This document shows positions 1 through 7,586 of a stretch of 13,770 nt of DNA, in pieces (positions within the stretch are counted from its first letter, which is position 1; the number at the start of each line of letters is the position of its first letter). Position numbers and translations under genes: made by a program. This DNA is from Gordonibacter faecis (GTDB taxonomy: Bacteria; Actinomycetota; Coriobacteriia; Coriobacteriales; Eggerthellaceae), in the NCBI RefSeq assembly GCF_030077735.1, contig NZ_JASJEU010000017.1, forward strand, positions 1 through 13,770. The letters are read 5' to 3'. The notes below the pieces were generated by a model. That model did not search any database. It worked only from the letters and a program-made list of their open reading frames with translations, and was not told the DNA's origin.

Positions 1-171
1 TCGCGGCCCCTACGGGGCCACTCGATCGGTCGTGGACCGCCTCAAGGCGGTCCAACTTTCTGCCGCACGCCCTAAAGGGCGATCTCTGCCAGTCCGGATG
101 CCATTGCTGACAAAGGGAGATTATGGTGGATAGCGTCGACATCCCTGATTCTCACTGCGCTGCGCTTCTCT

Positions 172-265
172 ACAGTATGTGACGCGCTTTCGCGCTGCCT
201 ATTACGCCAAGAGGATCCCACCTACCCTAACTTTATGACGCGGACTGACTAACCAGAAGGCGATA
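172..265 (+). repeat. Unrecognised dispersed repeat, copy 1
   Basis: This is one of three copies of a repeat of about 95 nt in the window; the others are at 402-495 (minus) and 13358-13452 (plus). All copies share a left block, TGTGACGCGCT then a small GC stem then TACGCC, and a right block, GACGCGG-CTGACT followed after a few bases by GAAGGCG. A variable spacer of roughly 20 nt separates the blocks. This copy is the most diverged: it has ACAGTATGTGACGCGCT where the others have ACAAAGTGTGACGCGCT, and GGACTGACTAACC where they have GGGCTGACTG. Its function is unknown. It could be a structured RNA, a protein-binding repeat or the end of a small mobile element. Confidence 0.7.
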
Positions 266-401
266 CTAATAGACAGGTTGGAGGCGGAACATACGCCGTG
301 ACCTGCATTTTCGCGCTTCGCGCGAACGGATGCTTCCCTGAAGGGACTAGGCGCTGAGCGCCGTCGCTGGTATCATCCCTCGAGGGTTATGCTTCTTGCA
401 A

Positions 402-495
402 GATAGCACCTTCAAGTCAGTCAGCCCGCGTCGTAAATAAGGGGAGTTGGATATCACATGGCGTAATCAGTAGCACGAAGCGCGTCACACTTTGT
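402..495 (-). repeat. Unrecognised dispersed repeat, copy 2 (inverted)
   Basis: Read on the minus strand this begins ACAAAGTGTGACGCGCT, identical over 17 nt to copy 3 at 13358. It continues with the conserved ATTACGCCAT and, after a spacer, with ACGCGGGCTGACTG and CTTGAAGG. It lies in inverted orientation to copy 1, so the right blocks of the two copies face each other across the hairpins at 310-386. It sits about 30 nt beyond the nifJ terminator. Confidence 0.75.
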
Positions 496-526
496 TGGCG
501 CGGTGGCTCGTTGCGTCTGCATAAAC

Positions 527-560
527 AAAAGAACCCGGCTCGTGGGAACCGGGTTCTTTT
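527..560. terminator. Bidirectional intrinsic terminator of nifJ
   Basis: A perfect 12-bp stem AAAAGAACCCGG/CCGGGTTCTTTT closes a 10-nt loop. The A-run on one side and T-run on the other give a U-tract in both directions. It starts 20 nt past the nifJ stop codon on the minus strand, so it most likely ends the nifJ transcript and also blocks transcription coming from the left. Confidence 0.9.
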
Positions 561-579
561 TACGCTCCGTATTTAATAC

Positions 580-3500
580 TTACACCTCGGCGTACAAATC
601 CTTCAGCTTCAGCAGATGCTCGTAGCGGGCCATGGCGGCTTGTTCGTTGCGTTCGAACAGCTCGGTGGCGCGCTCGGGAAATTCGCGGGTCAGGCGGCTA
701 TAGCGAGCCTCGTTCATGAGGAATTCCTGGTAGCCACCCGCCGGCTCCTTGGAGTCCAGCGTGAACTTCTTGCCCGCCGGCGCGGCCGGGTTGAAGCGGA
801 ACAGATTCCAGTAGCCGCAGTCCACGGCCTTCTTCATCTCGTCCTGGCAGTTGGCCATGCCGCCCTTGATGGAGTGCATCTCGCACGGCGAGTAACCAAT
901 GATGAGCGATGGTCCCGGATAGGCCTCGGCCTCGGCGATAGCCTTGATGGTTTGGGCCGGCTTCGCGCCCATGGCCACCTGCGCCACGTACACGTAGCCG
1001 TAACTCATGGCAATCTCGGTGAGGCTTTTCTTCTTGATGTCCTTACCGGCGGCGGCGAACTGCGCGACCTGGCCGATGTTGGACGCCTTGGAGGCCTGGC
1101 CACCGGTGTTGGAGTACACCTCGGTATCGAACACGAACACGTTCACGTCTTCGCCCGACGCCAGCACGTGGTCGAGGCCGCCGTAGCCGATATCGTAGGC
1201 CCAGCCGTCGCCGCCGAAGATCCAGACGGACTTCTTGGCCAGGTAATCCTTGTTCTCAAGAATCTCAGGCGCCTCGGGGCAGCCACCGGCCGCCGCAGCC
1301 TCAAGCGCCGGGATGAGCGCCTTCACGGCCGCACCGTTCGCCTCGCCGTCGTTGGCGCTTTCCAGATACGCCGCGATAAATTCCTTCGTGGCCTCAGGCG
1401 TCTTGTCGCTGGCTGCCATCGCCTCCAGCTTGCCCACCAGGCGCGAACGCACGGCCTCGTGACCCAACAGCATGCCCAAGCCGTGCTCGGCGTTGTCCTC
1501 GAACAGCGAGTTCGACCAAGCTGGGCCATGGCCTTCCTTGTTCACCGTGTAGGGCGACGTGGCCGCCGGACCACCCCAGATGGACGAGCAACCCGTGGCG
1601 TTCGTGATGTACATACGGTCGCCGAACAGCTGCGTGACCAGCTTCGCGTATGCCGTCTCGGCGCAACCCGCGCAGGCACCCGAGAACTCAAGCAACGGCT
1701 GCTTGAACTGACTGCCCTTGACGGAGACATCTTCCAGTTCCGGCTTCGGCGCCACGTTGGCCACACAGTAGTCGAAGACCTCCTGCTCGGCCAGCTGGCT
1801 CTCGGTGGGCACCATGGAAAGCGAATTGCTCGGGCACACGTTGACGCACACGCTGCAGCCCATGCAGTCAAGCGGCGATACCGCCAGCGTGTACTGCATG
1901 CCAGCAGCCGTCTTGCCCTTGGCGGGCACGAGCACCGCAGCCGCCGGAGCTGCCGCAGCCTCGGCCTCGGTCAGCGCGAACGGACGAATGGTGGCGTGCG
2001 GGCACACAAACGCGCACTGGTTGCACTGGATGCAGGTGGCGGCATCCCATGCGGGCACCGTCACGGCAACGCCGCGCTTCTCATACGCGGCCGCGCCCTG
2101 CTCGAACTGGCCATCGGAGTGCGCCACGAACGCGGACACGGGCAGGCGGTCGCCGTCCATGCGGCCCACGGGCTCCATGATCTCGCGCACCATCTTCACC
2201 AGCTCGGGACGACCGGCAGGCGTGGGCGCTTCGCCCTCGTCAACCGCGTTGGTCCAGGCGGCCGGCACTTCTACCTGCACAAACGCCGTGGCGCCTGCGT
2301 CGATGGCGCGGTGGTTCATATCCACCACGTCCTGGCCCTTCTTCAGGTAGGACTTCGTGGCCGCATCCTTCATATACTGGATAGCATCCTCCTGCGGCAT
2401 GACTCCCGCCAGCGTGAAGAACGCCGATTGCAGGATGGTGTTCGTGCGCTTGCCCATGCCAATTTCGCGCGCAAGGTCGATGGCGTTGATGGTGTACAGC
2501 TTGATGTCGTTGTTGGCAATGTAGCGCTTGGCCTCGGCATTCAGGTGATGCTCAAGCTCTTCGGGTGTCCACTGGCAGTTGATCATGAACGTGCCGCCCG
2601 GCTTCACGTCGTTCACCATGCGGAAGCCCTTGGTCACGTACGACGGGTTGTGGCAGGCCACGAAGTCGGCCTTGTTCACGTAATAGGTGCTGCGGATGGG
2701 CGAATCGCCGAAGCGCAGGTGGGAAATGGTTACACCGCCGGTCTTCTTCGAGTCGTACTGGAAGTAGGCCTGCACGTACTTGTCGGTGTGGTCGCCGATG
2801 ATCTTGATGGAGTTCTTGTTCGCGCCCACCGTGCCGTCGCCGCCCAGACCCCAGAACTTGCACTCGATGGTGCCCGCCGCAGCGGTGTTCGGGCTGTTCG
2901 GGTCCTCAGGCAAGGACAAATTCGTCACGTCGTCCACAATGCCCACGGTGAATTCGCGCGCCGGCGCATCCTTCTCCAGCTCCTTGTAGATGGCGAACAC
3001 GGAAGAAGGCGGCGTGTCCTTCGATGCCAGGCCGTAGCGGCCGCCCACCACCGTGAGGTCACCGCGACCCTCGTGCGAAAGCGCATTGATCACGTCCATG
3101 TACAAAGGCTCGCCGAGCGCACCCGGCTCCTTCGTGCGGTCCATGACGGCAATCTTGGTGCACGTGGCCGGCAGCGCCGCCACAAACTTCTCGCTCACGA
3201 ACGGGCGATACAGGCGCACCTTCACGAGGCCCACCTTCTCGCCGTGCGCGTTCAGGTAATCCACAACCTCTTCCACCACGTCGCAGAACGAGCCCATGGC
3301 CACAATCACGCGGTCGGCATCCGGCGCGCCGTAGTAGTTGAACAGCTCGTAGTTGGTGCCCAGCTTCGCGTTCACCTGGTGCATGTAATCCTCAACCACC
3401 TCCGGCAGCGCGTCGTACACGCCGTTGATGGCCTCACGGTGCTGGAAGAAGATGTCGCCGTTTTCGTGGCTGCCGCGCATGGCTGGACGCTCCGGATTGA

Positions 3501-4122
3501 GCGAGTGCTCGCGGAACGCGCGCACGGCGTCCATGTCGCACATCTCGGCCAGGTCGTCGTAATCCCACACGGCAATCTTCTGCACCTCGTGTGACGTGCG
3601 GAAACCGTCGAAGAAGTTGATGAACGGGATGCGGCCCTTGATGGCGGACAGGTGCGCCACGGCAGACAGATCCATGACCTCCTGCACGTTGGTTTCGGCG
3701 AGCATCGCAAAGCCCGTCTGACGACACGCCATGACGTCGGAGTGGTCGCCGAAGATGCTGAGCGACTGGGCGGCCACGGTACGCGCGCTCACGTGGAACA
3801 CGCTCGGCAGCTGTTCGGCCGCAATCTTATACATATTAGGAATCATGAGCAGCAAGCCCTGAGAGGCGGTGTAGGTGGTGGTGAGCGCACCCGCTGCGAG
3901 AGAGCCATGCACGGCACCGGCCGCGCCACCCTCGGACTGCATCTCGCACACCTTCACCGTGGTGCCGAAGATGTTTTTCTTGCCGGCGGCAGACCACTGG
4001 TCAACCAAGTCTGCCATCGGGCTCGACGGGGTGATGGGGTAAATACCCGCCACCTCGGTGAACGCATAGGAGACGTAAGCCGCGGCATTGTTGCCGTCCA
4101 TCGATTTGAATTCTCTCGTCAT
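580..4122 (-). CDS. nifJ: Pyruvate:ferredoxin (flavodoxin) oxidoreductase
   Basis: The single-chain homodimer-type PFOR oxidises pyruvate and CoA to acetyl-CoA and CO2 with reduction of ferredoxin, in the cytoplasm of anaerobes. At 1180 residues it has the normal full length. The N-terminal pyruvate/TPP domain shows YPITPSSPM (28-36). The two-cluster ferredoxin insert has CxxCxxCxxxC sets at C697/C700/C703/C707 and C753/C756/C759/C763. The proximal-cluster cysteines are visible as C817 and C820 (GACAGC), C845 (NATGC) and C1080 (YSPCEMH). The TPP motif is GGDGWAYDIGYGG (970-982), followed by DTEVYSNTGGQ. All catalytic elements are intact. The start at 4122 is supported by a strong ribosome site (GAGGAGAGGA, 4126-4135) ending 3 nt before the ATG. 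The gene is monocistronic here, divergent from the transport genes. It could consume the pyruvate released by the aldolase at 10674; that link is inferred. Confidence 0.97.
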   Translation of the reverse strand: MTREFKSMDGNNAAAYVSYAFTEVAGIYPITPSSPMADLVDQWSAAGKKNIFGTTVKVCEMQSEGGAAGAVHGSLAAGALTTTYTASQGLLLMIPNMYKIAAEQLPSVFHVSARTVAAQSLSIFGDHSDVMACRQTGFAMLAETNVQEVMDLSAVAHLSAIKGRIPFINFFDGFRTSHEVQKIAVWDYDDLAEMCDMDAVRAFREHSLNPERPAMRGSHENGDIFFQHREAINGVYDALPEVVEDYMHQVNAKLGTNYELFNYYGAPDADRVIVAMGSFCDVVEEVVDYLNAHGEKVGLVKVRLYRPFVSEKFVAALPATCTKIAVMDRTKEPGALGEPLYMDVINALSHEGRGDLTVVGGRYGLASKDTPPSSVFAIYKELEKDAPAREFTVGIVDDVTNLSLPEDPNSPNTAAAGTIECKFWGLGGDGTVGANKNSIKIIGDHTDKYVQAYFQYDSKKTGGVTISHLRFGDSPIRSTYYVNKADFVACHNPSYVTKGFRMVNDVKPGGTFMINCQWTPEELEHHLNAEAKRYIANNDIKLYTINAIDLAREIGMGKRTNTILQSAFFTLAGVMPQEDAIQYMKDAATKSYLKKGQDVVDMNHRAIDAGATAFVQVEVPAAWTNAVDEGEAPTPAGRPELVKMVREIMEPVGRMDGDRLPVSAFVAHSDGQFEQGAAAYEKRGVAVTVPAWDAATCIQCNQCAFVCPHATIRPFALTEAEAAAAPAAAVLVPAKGKTAAGMQYTLAVSPLDCMGCSVCVNVCPSNSLSMVPTESQLAEQEVFDYCVANVAPKPELEDVSVKGSQFKQPLLEFSGACAGCAETAYAKLVTQLFGDRMYITNATGCSSIWGGPAATSPYTVNKEGHGPAWSNSLFEDNAEHGLGMLLGHEAVRSRLVGKLEAMAASDKTPEATKEFIAAYLESANDGEANGAAVKALIPALEAAAAGGCPEAPEILENKDYLAKKSVWIFGGDGWAYDIGYGGLDHVLASGEDVNVFVFDTEVYSNTGGQASKASNIGQVAQFAAAGKDIKKKSLTEIAMSYGYVYVAQVAMGAKPAQTIKAIAEAEAYPGPSLIIGYSPCEMHSIKGGMANCQDEMKKAVDCGYWNLFRFNPAAPAGKKFTLDSKEPAGGYQEFLMNEARYSRLTREFPERATELFERNEQAAMARYEHLLKLKDLYAEV

Positions 4123-4402
4123 TATTCCTCTCCTCTGAAGGGGATTCTGCCCTGACCGAAAGCTCGCTCACCCCGTCGCAGGCGCGGCGCGTGAGCGAGA
4201 GCGCGCAAGCGGGCTTTTAGCCGCTTAGTCCGATTACGCTTCGTCTGGTCGAATACACAGCCTCTATGATACCAGCGCCTCTTCGTAGGCGGACGCGACG
4301 CTCCGGCGGGCGGATGGCCGCGGTTGCCCCCGTCGGCAAACGGTTTCAATTGTGGCGACGTCGTGAAGCACCGCCGCCCACGCAGCGCGCTCAAAGCTTA
4401 CC

Positions 4403-4431
4403 TTTATAGTAAGTACCTCCGCCCCGGACAA
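4403..4431 (-). promoter_or_regulatory. Candidate nifJ promoter
   Basis: On the minus strand TTGTCC (4426-4431) is followed after exactly 17 nt by TATAAA (4403-4408), a good sigma70-type spacing. The start codon is about 280 nt downstream, which implies a long leader. An inverted repeat CTTAC-N7-GTAAG (4397-4413) lies across the -10 element and could be an operator. The call is by eye only. Confidence 0.45.
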
Positions 4432-4568
4432 AAACAAGCCCCTAGCGTGCACTGAAAACTACGCGAAACACCGCCGAAAACCCGCCGCTGGCTCTTCGTT
4501 TACTATTTGTTGAACGGTGTTTCTCCCCGAATGATGACACGGGAGCAACTGGCGTTTCCCCAGGTGAA

Positions 4569-4588
4569 TTATTCTCAAATTTGAATAA
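4569..4588. promoter_or_regulatory. Candidate operator TTATTC-N8-GAATAA
   Basis: A 20-bp inverted repeat with 6-bp arms and an 8-nt centre lies about 30 nt upstream of the proposed rightward -35 element. It overlaps a second perfect palindrome, TCAAATTTGA (4575-4584). The size and symmetry suit a dimeric transcription factor, but the regulator is not in this window. Confidence 0.3.
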
Positions 4589-4593
4589 CTAGC

Positions 4594-4611
4594 GGTAATA
4601 TTGACTTTACC
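4594..4611. promoter_or_regulatory. Candidate operator GGTAA-N8-TTACC
   Basis: A second inverted repeat with the same 8-nt centre lies 5 nt after the first. It covers a TTGACT sequence (4601-4606) that could itself be a -35 element. Two adjacent dyads of matched geometry upstream of a transport operon suggest substrate-responsive control. The 5-bp arms are short enough to arise by chance. Confidence 0.25.
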
Positions 4612-4616
4612 TGTTC

Positions 4617-4645
4617 TTTATTTTCGCGGCGATATCCACCATAAT
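4617..4645 (+). promoter_or_regulatory. Candidate promoter of the binding-protein/transporter genes
   Basis: TTTATT (4617-4622) and CATAAT (4640-4645) are 17 nt apart. The -10 matches five of six consensus positions and the -35 only three, as would suit an activated or regulated promoter. The expected transcript start near 4652 leaves a leader of about 75 nt before the ATG. TTGACT at 4601 is a better -35 but has no good -10 at the right distance. Confidence 0.35.
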
Positions 4646-4727
4646 AGACGCCAGTCGTGGTGCGCGTGCATCTACGCGCGTACGCTCGGGGCAGGAAACG
4701 CCCCGCCAACGAATGGAGGGAAAGTTT

Positions 4728-6344
4728 ATGGAAAAGCCTTTGAAGTCACCTTTAACTCGCCGCACGTTCCTTGCCGGTAGCGCCGTTGCTGCGGCAGCTG
4801 CTGGCCTCACGCTCGCCGGTTGCGGCGGTGGTGGCAACGAGGAAAAGCCGGCCGACAACGGCGGCGACACCCCTAAGTCTGACACCCCGGCTGCGGGTGG
4901 CACGCTCACGGGTGCGATGGCCTACACCAGCACGAACGTGAACCCCATCGGCAACAGCTCCGCGCTGATGCTGGCCGCTACGTGGCACGTGTTCGAGGGC
5001 CTGTACGACCTTGATCTGCACACGTACAAGACCTACAACGCGCTGGCCGCCGGCGACCCGGTGAAGGTGTCCGACACCGAGTATGAGGTCACGCTGCGCG
5101 ACGGTGCCAAGTTCTCCAGCGGCGACGCCGTGACTGTCGACGACGTGGTGAACGCGTTCGAGAAGAACATGGCCGACGCTACCTACGGCGCGTTCCTCGA
5201 GTTCATTGAGGACGTAAAGGGCAAGGATGACAAGACGGTCACCTTCACGCTGAAGTACCCCTTCGAGAGCCTGCTCAAGGGCCGTCTGAGCGTGGTCAAG
5301 ATCTTCCCCGCTTCGCTCACCGAGGACGACCTGAAGACCAAGCCCATCGGCTCCGGCCCGTGGATGTATGACACCATCAACGGCGACGACGGCGGCACCA
5401 TCAACTTCGTGCCGAACACGAACTACGACGGCAAGTACAAGGCCACGGCCGACAACATGGCGTGGAACATCACGCTGGACGCCACCGCCCGCACGACCGC
5501 CCTGCAAGAGGCCACCGTGCAGGTTATGGAGAACGTGCCGGATGCCAACGCCGATCAGCTGACGGCCGCCGGTGCTACGGTTGAGTACCTCCAGGGCTTC
5601 AACCAGCCGTTCTTCATGTTCAACACGCTGAAGAAGCCGTTCGACGACTACCGCGTGCGTCAGGCGTTCTTCTATGCCGTGAACGTGGACAAGCTCATCT
5701 CCAACCAGATGGACGGCCATGCCGCTGCCATCACGAGCTTCCTGCCCGAGGATCACGAGAACTACCACAAGGCCGCCACGGTGTACACCTATGACCCCGA
5801 GAAGGCCAAGGCCCTGCTTGAGGAAGCCGGCGCGAGCGATCTGTCGTTCACGCTGCTCACCAACAACAACTGGGTGAAGGATCTCGCTCCGCAGATCAAG
5901 GAAGACTTAAGCGCCATCGGCGTGAACTGCACCATCCAGGAGGAGAAGATCAACTGGAGCGCCCTTGCTCCTTCCGACTCCGAGCTGCCCTACGACGTTA
6001 TGCTTACCCCGGGCGACCCGACCTGCTTCGGCAACGACCCCGACCTGCTCATGAGCTGGTGGTACGGCGACAACGTGTGGACCGACGGCCGTTCTTGCTG
6101 GAAGAAGGCAGCCGACGGCAAGTGGGCCGAGCTGCAGGAGCTTATGCAGCAGGCGCGCGTGGCCGACAGCGCCGCGCAGCAGGAGCTGTGGAACCAGTGC
6201 TTCGACCTTCTGGCCGAGCAGGTGCCGCTGTACCCGCTGTTCCATCGCCAGCTGGCCACGGGCTACCAGGATTCCATGATCTCTGGCTTCCAGCCCATCG
6301 CCACCACGGGCCTCGTGTTCCTGGGCGCTAGCCCCAAGGCGTAA
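4728..6344 (+). CDS. Peptide-family ABC transporter substrate-binding lipoprotein (Tat-type signal)
   Basis: This is an extracytoplasmic solute-binding protein of the SBP_bac_5 (OppA/DppA) family, 538 residues. The N-terminus has a twin-arginine motif (T10-R11-R12-T13-F14-L15), a hydrophobic alanine-rich segment and the lipobox LAGC with acylated Cys32. It is therefore probably exported folded and anchored to the membrane. A Gly/Asp/Pro-rich linker (33-58) leads to the binding domain, which includes the family-typical segment LRDGAKFSSGDAVTVDDVV. An in-frame ATG at 4713 is less likely, because the ribosome site GGAGGG (4715-4720) lies 7 nt before the ATG at 4728. It is the first gene of a four-gene transport set. 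The family covers peptides, nickel and several sugars. Because sialic-acid genes follow, I infer a sialic acid or related amino-sugar ligand, but the sequence alone does not show this. Confidence 0.9.
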   Translation: MEKPLKSPLTRRTFLAGSAVAAAAAGLTLAGCGGGGNEEKPADNGGDTPKSDTPAAGGTLTGAMAYTSTNVNPIGNSSALMLAATWHVFEGLYDLDLHTYKTYNALAAGDPVKVSDTEYEVTLRDGAKFSSGDAVTVDDVVNAFEKNMADATYGAFLEFIEDVKGKDDKTVTFTLKYPFESLLKGRLSVVKIFPASLTEDDLKTKPIGSGPWMYDTINGDDGGTINFVPNTNYDGKYKATADNMAWNITLDATARTTALQEATVQVMENVPDANADQLTAAGATVEYLQGFNQPFFMFNTLKKPFDDYRVRQAFFYAVNVDKLISNQMDGHAAAITSFLPEDHENYHKAATVYTYDPEKAKALLEEAGASDLSFTLLTNNNWVKDLAPQIKEDLSAIGVNCTIQEEKINWSALAPSDSELPYDVMLTPGDPTCFGNDPDLLMSWWYGDNVWTDGRSCWKKAADGKWAELQELMQQARVADSAAQQELWNQCFDLLAEQVPLYPLFHRQLATGYQDSMISGFQPIATTGLVFLGASPKA

Positions 6345-6379
6345 GGCTTACGCACTCGGCGATTTTTGCACGATACTGC

Positions 6380-6409
6380 GGGCCCGTCCCTTTGGGGGCG
6401 GGCCCTTTT
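6380..6409 (+). terminator. Terminator-like hairpin after the binding-protein gene
   Basis: An 11-bp stem GGGCCCGTCCC/GGGGCGGGCCC with one G-T wobble has a 4-nt loop and is followed by TTTTGTT. It begins 35 nt after the stop codon. It probably lets the binding protein be made in excess over the membrane subunits by partial termination, a common arrangement in binding-protein-dependent transporters. Confidence 0.85.
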
Positions 6410-6625
6410 GTTGAGCGTATGCCGCTCGCGGCAAAAGGGGGTTCCCCGAAGCTCCACCTGCGGGAACTTTCTTACTACGCGGGCGCATTTTCCACACAGA
6501 AACACTACGTACTCATATAGAATACGAGGTGGCTTCTCGCCGCAGGGTTCACGGGTCTCCCACGTGCGCTGCGCCGAGCAGCAACCGTATTGTCGACAAG
6601 AGCCAGATAGCGAAAGGGGGACCCG
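6410..6625 (+). other. Intergenic spacer before the permease genes
   Basis: No gene is supported here. A weak internal promoter is possible: TAGAAT at 6518-6523 looks like a -10, but there is no convincing -35 at 16-18 nt. Whether the permease genes depend on read-through past the 6380-6409 hairpin or on their own promoter cannot be settled by eye. The ribosome site AAAGGGGG (6613-6620) precedes the GTG start of the permease gene. Confidence 0.4.
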
Positions 6626-7582
6626 GTGAGCAACCTGTTACGCCTGATCGGCCGACGCCTCATAGCGCTGCCTATCATGATATTCGGTGTCACCATCCTC
6701 GTGTTCTTCATCATGGCGCTGTCCCCCATCGACCAAGCGTATTCGGTCTTGGGTGAGAACGCCTCGGAAGAACAGGTTATGCAGTACCGCGAGGACCACG
6801 GGCTGAACGATCCGGTACTCGTGCAGTACGGCAACTTCATGGTGGGGCTTGCCCAGGGCGATTTGGGCACCTATGGTGCGAACAACGCCTCGGTGGCTGA
6901 GCGCATTGGCACCGCCCTTCCGGTCACGTTGCAGCTGACCTTCTTTGGTTTGATTATTGGCGTGGTGGTGGCCGTGATACTGGGTGTGATCTCGGCGCTC
7001 TACCGCGACCGATGGCCCGACCAAATTATCCGTGTGTTCTCCATCGCCTGCATTGCTACGCCCTCGTTCTGGCTGGCCGTGCTTATGATTTTGCTGTTCT
7101 CTTCCATGCTGCATGTGCTGCCCGCCTCTGGGCCCCTGCCCTCCATCACGTCGGACTTCGGCGGATGGATGGCGCGTATGGCCATGCCTGCAGTGGCGTT
7201 GGGTGTGCCAGTTGCCGGCCAGCTGACGCGCGTTATCCGTACGTCCATGGTGGAAGAGCTCGACCGCGACTACGTGCGCACCGCACTTGGCGCGGGCATC
7301 CCGAAGAGTGTCGTGGTGGCGCGCAACGTGCTGCGCAACGCGCTCATCACGCCCGTAACGGTGCTTGGCCTGCGCATTGGCTACCTCATTGGTGGTGCGG
7401 TGGTTATCGAGGTTATCTTCAACCTCCCCGGCATGGGTATGGCCATCCTGTCCGGCATTCAGTCCAGCTACACGATGCTCGTGCAGGGCGTCGTACTGGT
7501 GGTGGCCGTGACGTTCATTGTCATCAACATTATCGTGGATATGCTTTATATCCTGATCGATCCCCGAATCAGGACGGTGTAG
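6626..7582 (+). CDS. DppB/OppB-type ABC transporter permease
   Basis: This is an inner-membrane permease subunit of the peptide/nickel/opine ABC family, 318 residues, a normal length. A first hydrophobic helix (about 12-32) is followed by an extracellular domain and then about five more membrane segments (roughly 100-125, 135-160, 185-200, 245-265 and 285-312). The cytoplasmic EAA loop that contacts the ATPase is at about 216-243, with LGAGIPKSVVVARNVLRNAL. The C-terminus LIDPRIRT is typical of DppB proteins. Translation starts at GTG 6626, preceded by AAAGGGGG at 5-nt spacing. The stop is 4 nt before the next gene, so the two are co-translated. It should heterodimerise with the permease domain of the next protein. 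Confidence 0.93.
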   Translation: MSNLLRLIGRRLIALPIMIFGVTILVFFIMALSPIDQAYSVLGENASEEQVMQYREDHGLNDPVLVQYGNFMVGLAQGDLGTYGANNASVAERIGTALPVTLQLTFFGLIIGVVVAVILGVISALYRDRWPDQIIRVFSIACIATPSFWLAVLMILLFSSMLHVLPASGPLPSITSDFGGWMARMAMPAVALGVPVAGQLTRVIRTSMVEELDRDYVRTALGAGIPKSVVVARNVLRNALITPVTVLGLRIGYLIGGAVVIEVIFNLPGMGMAILSGIQSSYTMLVQGVVLVVAVTFIVINIIVDMLYILIDPRIRTV

Positions 7583-7586
7583 CATC

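Larger units (their letters stand above)
1..526. other. Non-coding hairpin-dense island
   Basis: No credible gene is visible in this stretch on either strand. It is packed with short perfect inverted repeats with 2-3 nt loops. These are GGCCCC/GGGGCC (5-19), a 9-bp stem GGACCGCCT/AGGCGGTCC (34-53), CGCCCT/AGGGCG (68-81), TTCGCGC/GCGCGAA (310-326), TCCCT/AGGGA (335-346) and GGCGC/GCGCC (350-362), plus the loopless palindrome CCCTCGAGGG (377-386). It also contains two inverted copies of a longer repeat, listed separately. The hairpins lack U-tracts, so they do not look like ordinary terminators. They resemble REP-type intergenic palindromes in style, but I cannot assign them to a named family. 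Confidence 0.75.
4123..4727. other. Divergent regulatory region between nifJ and the transporter genes
   Basis: These 605 nt hold no credible gene; short open frames here lack ribosome sites and have biased, arginine-rich translations. The nifJ-proximal part (4136-4400) is GC-rich and would be a long 5' leader if the promoter at 4403-4431 is right. It contains a 9-bp stem CTCGCTCAC/GTGAGCGAG (4163-4199). The part at 4500-4645 is AT-richer and carries the candidate operators and the rightward promoter. A GC hairpin CGGGGC/GCCCCG (4687-4705) sits just upstream of the ribosome site of the binding-protein gene. Confidence 0.7.

Noticed and set aside
1..526. CRISPR array or retron-type RNA in the hairpin island
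   Set aside because: The hairpins differ in sequence and spacing, so there are no regular repeats and spacers. No cas or reverse transcriptase gene is present.
616..3594. Long plus-strand open frame of 992 codons opposite nifJ
   Set aside because: It is antisense to the intact PFOR gene. Its translation is rich in His, Arg, Val and Leu with no recognisable domain, as expected for the shadow frame of a GC-rich gene.
4713..4727. Earlier in-frame ATG for the binding-protein gene
   Set aside because: The ribosome site GGAGGG overlaps this ATG and is correctly spaced for the ATG at 4728.
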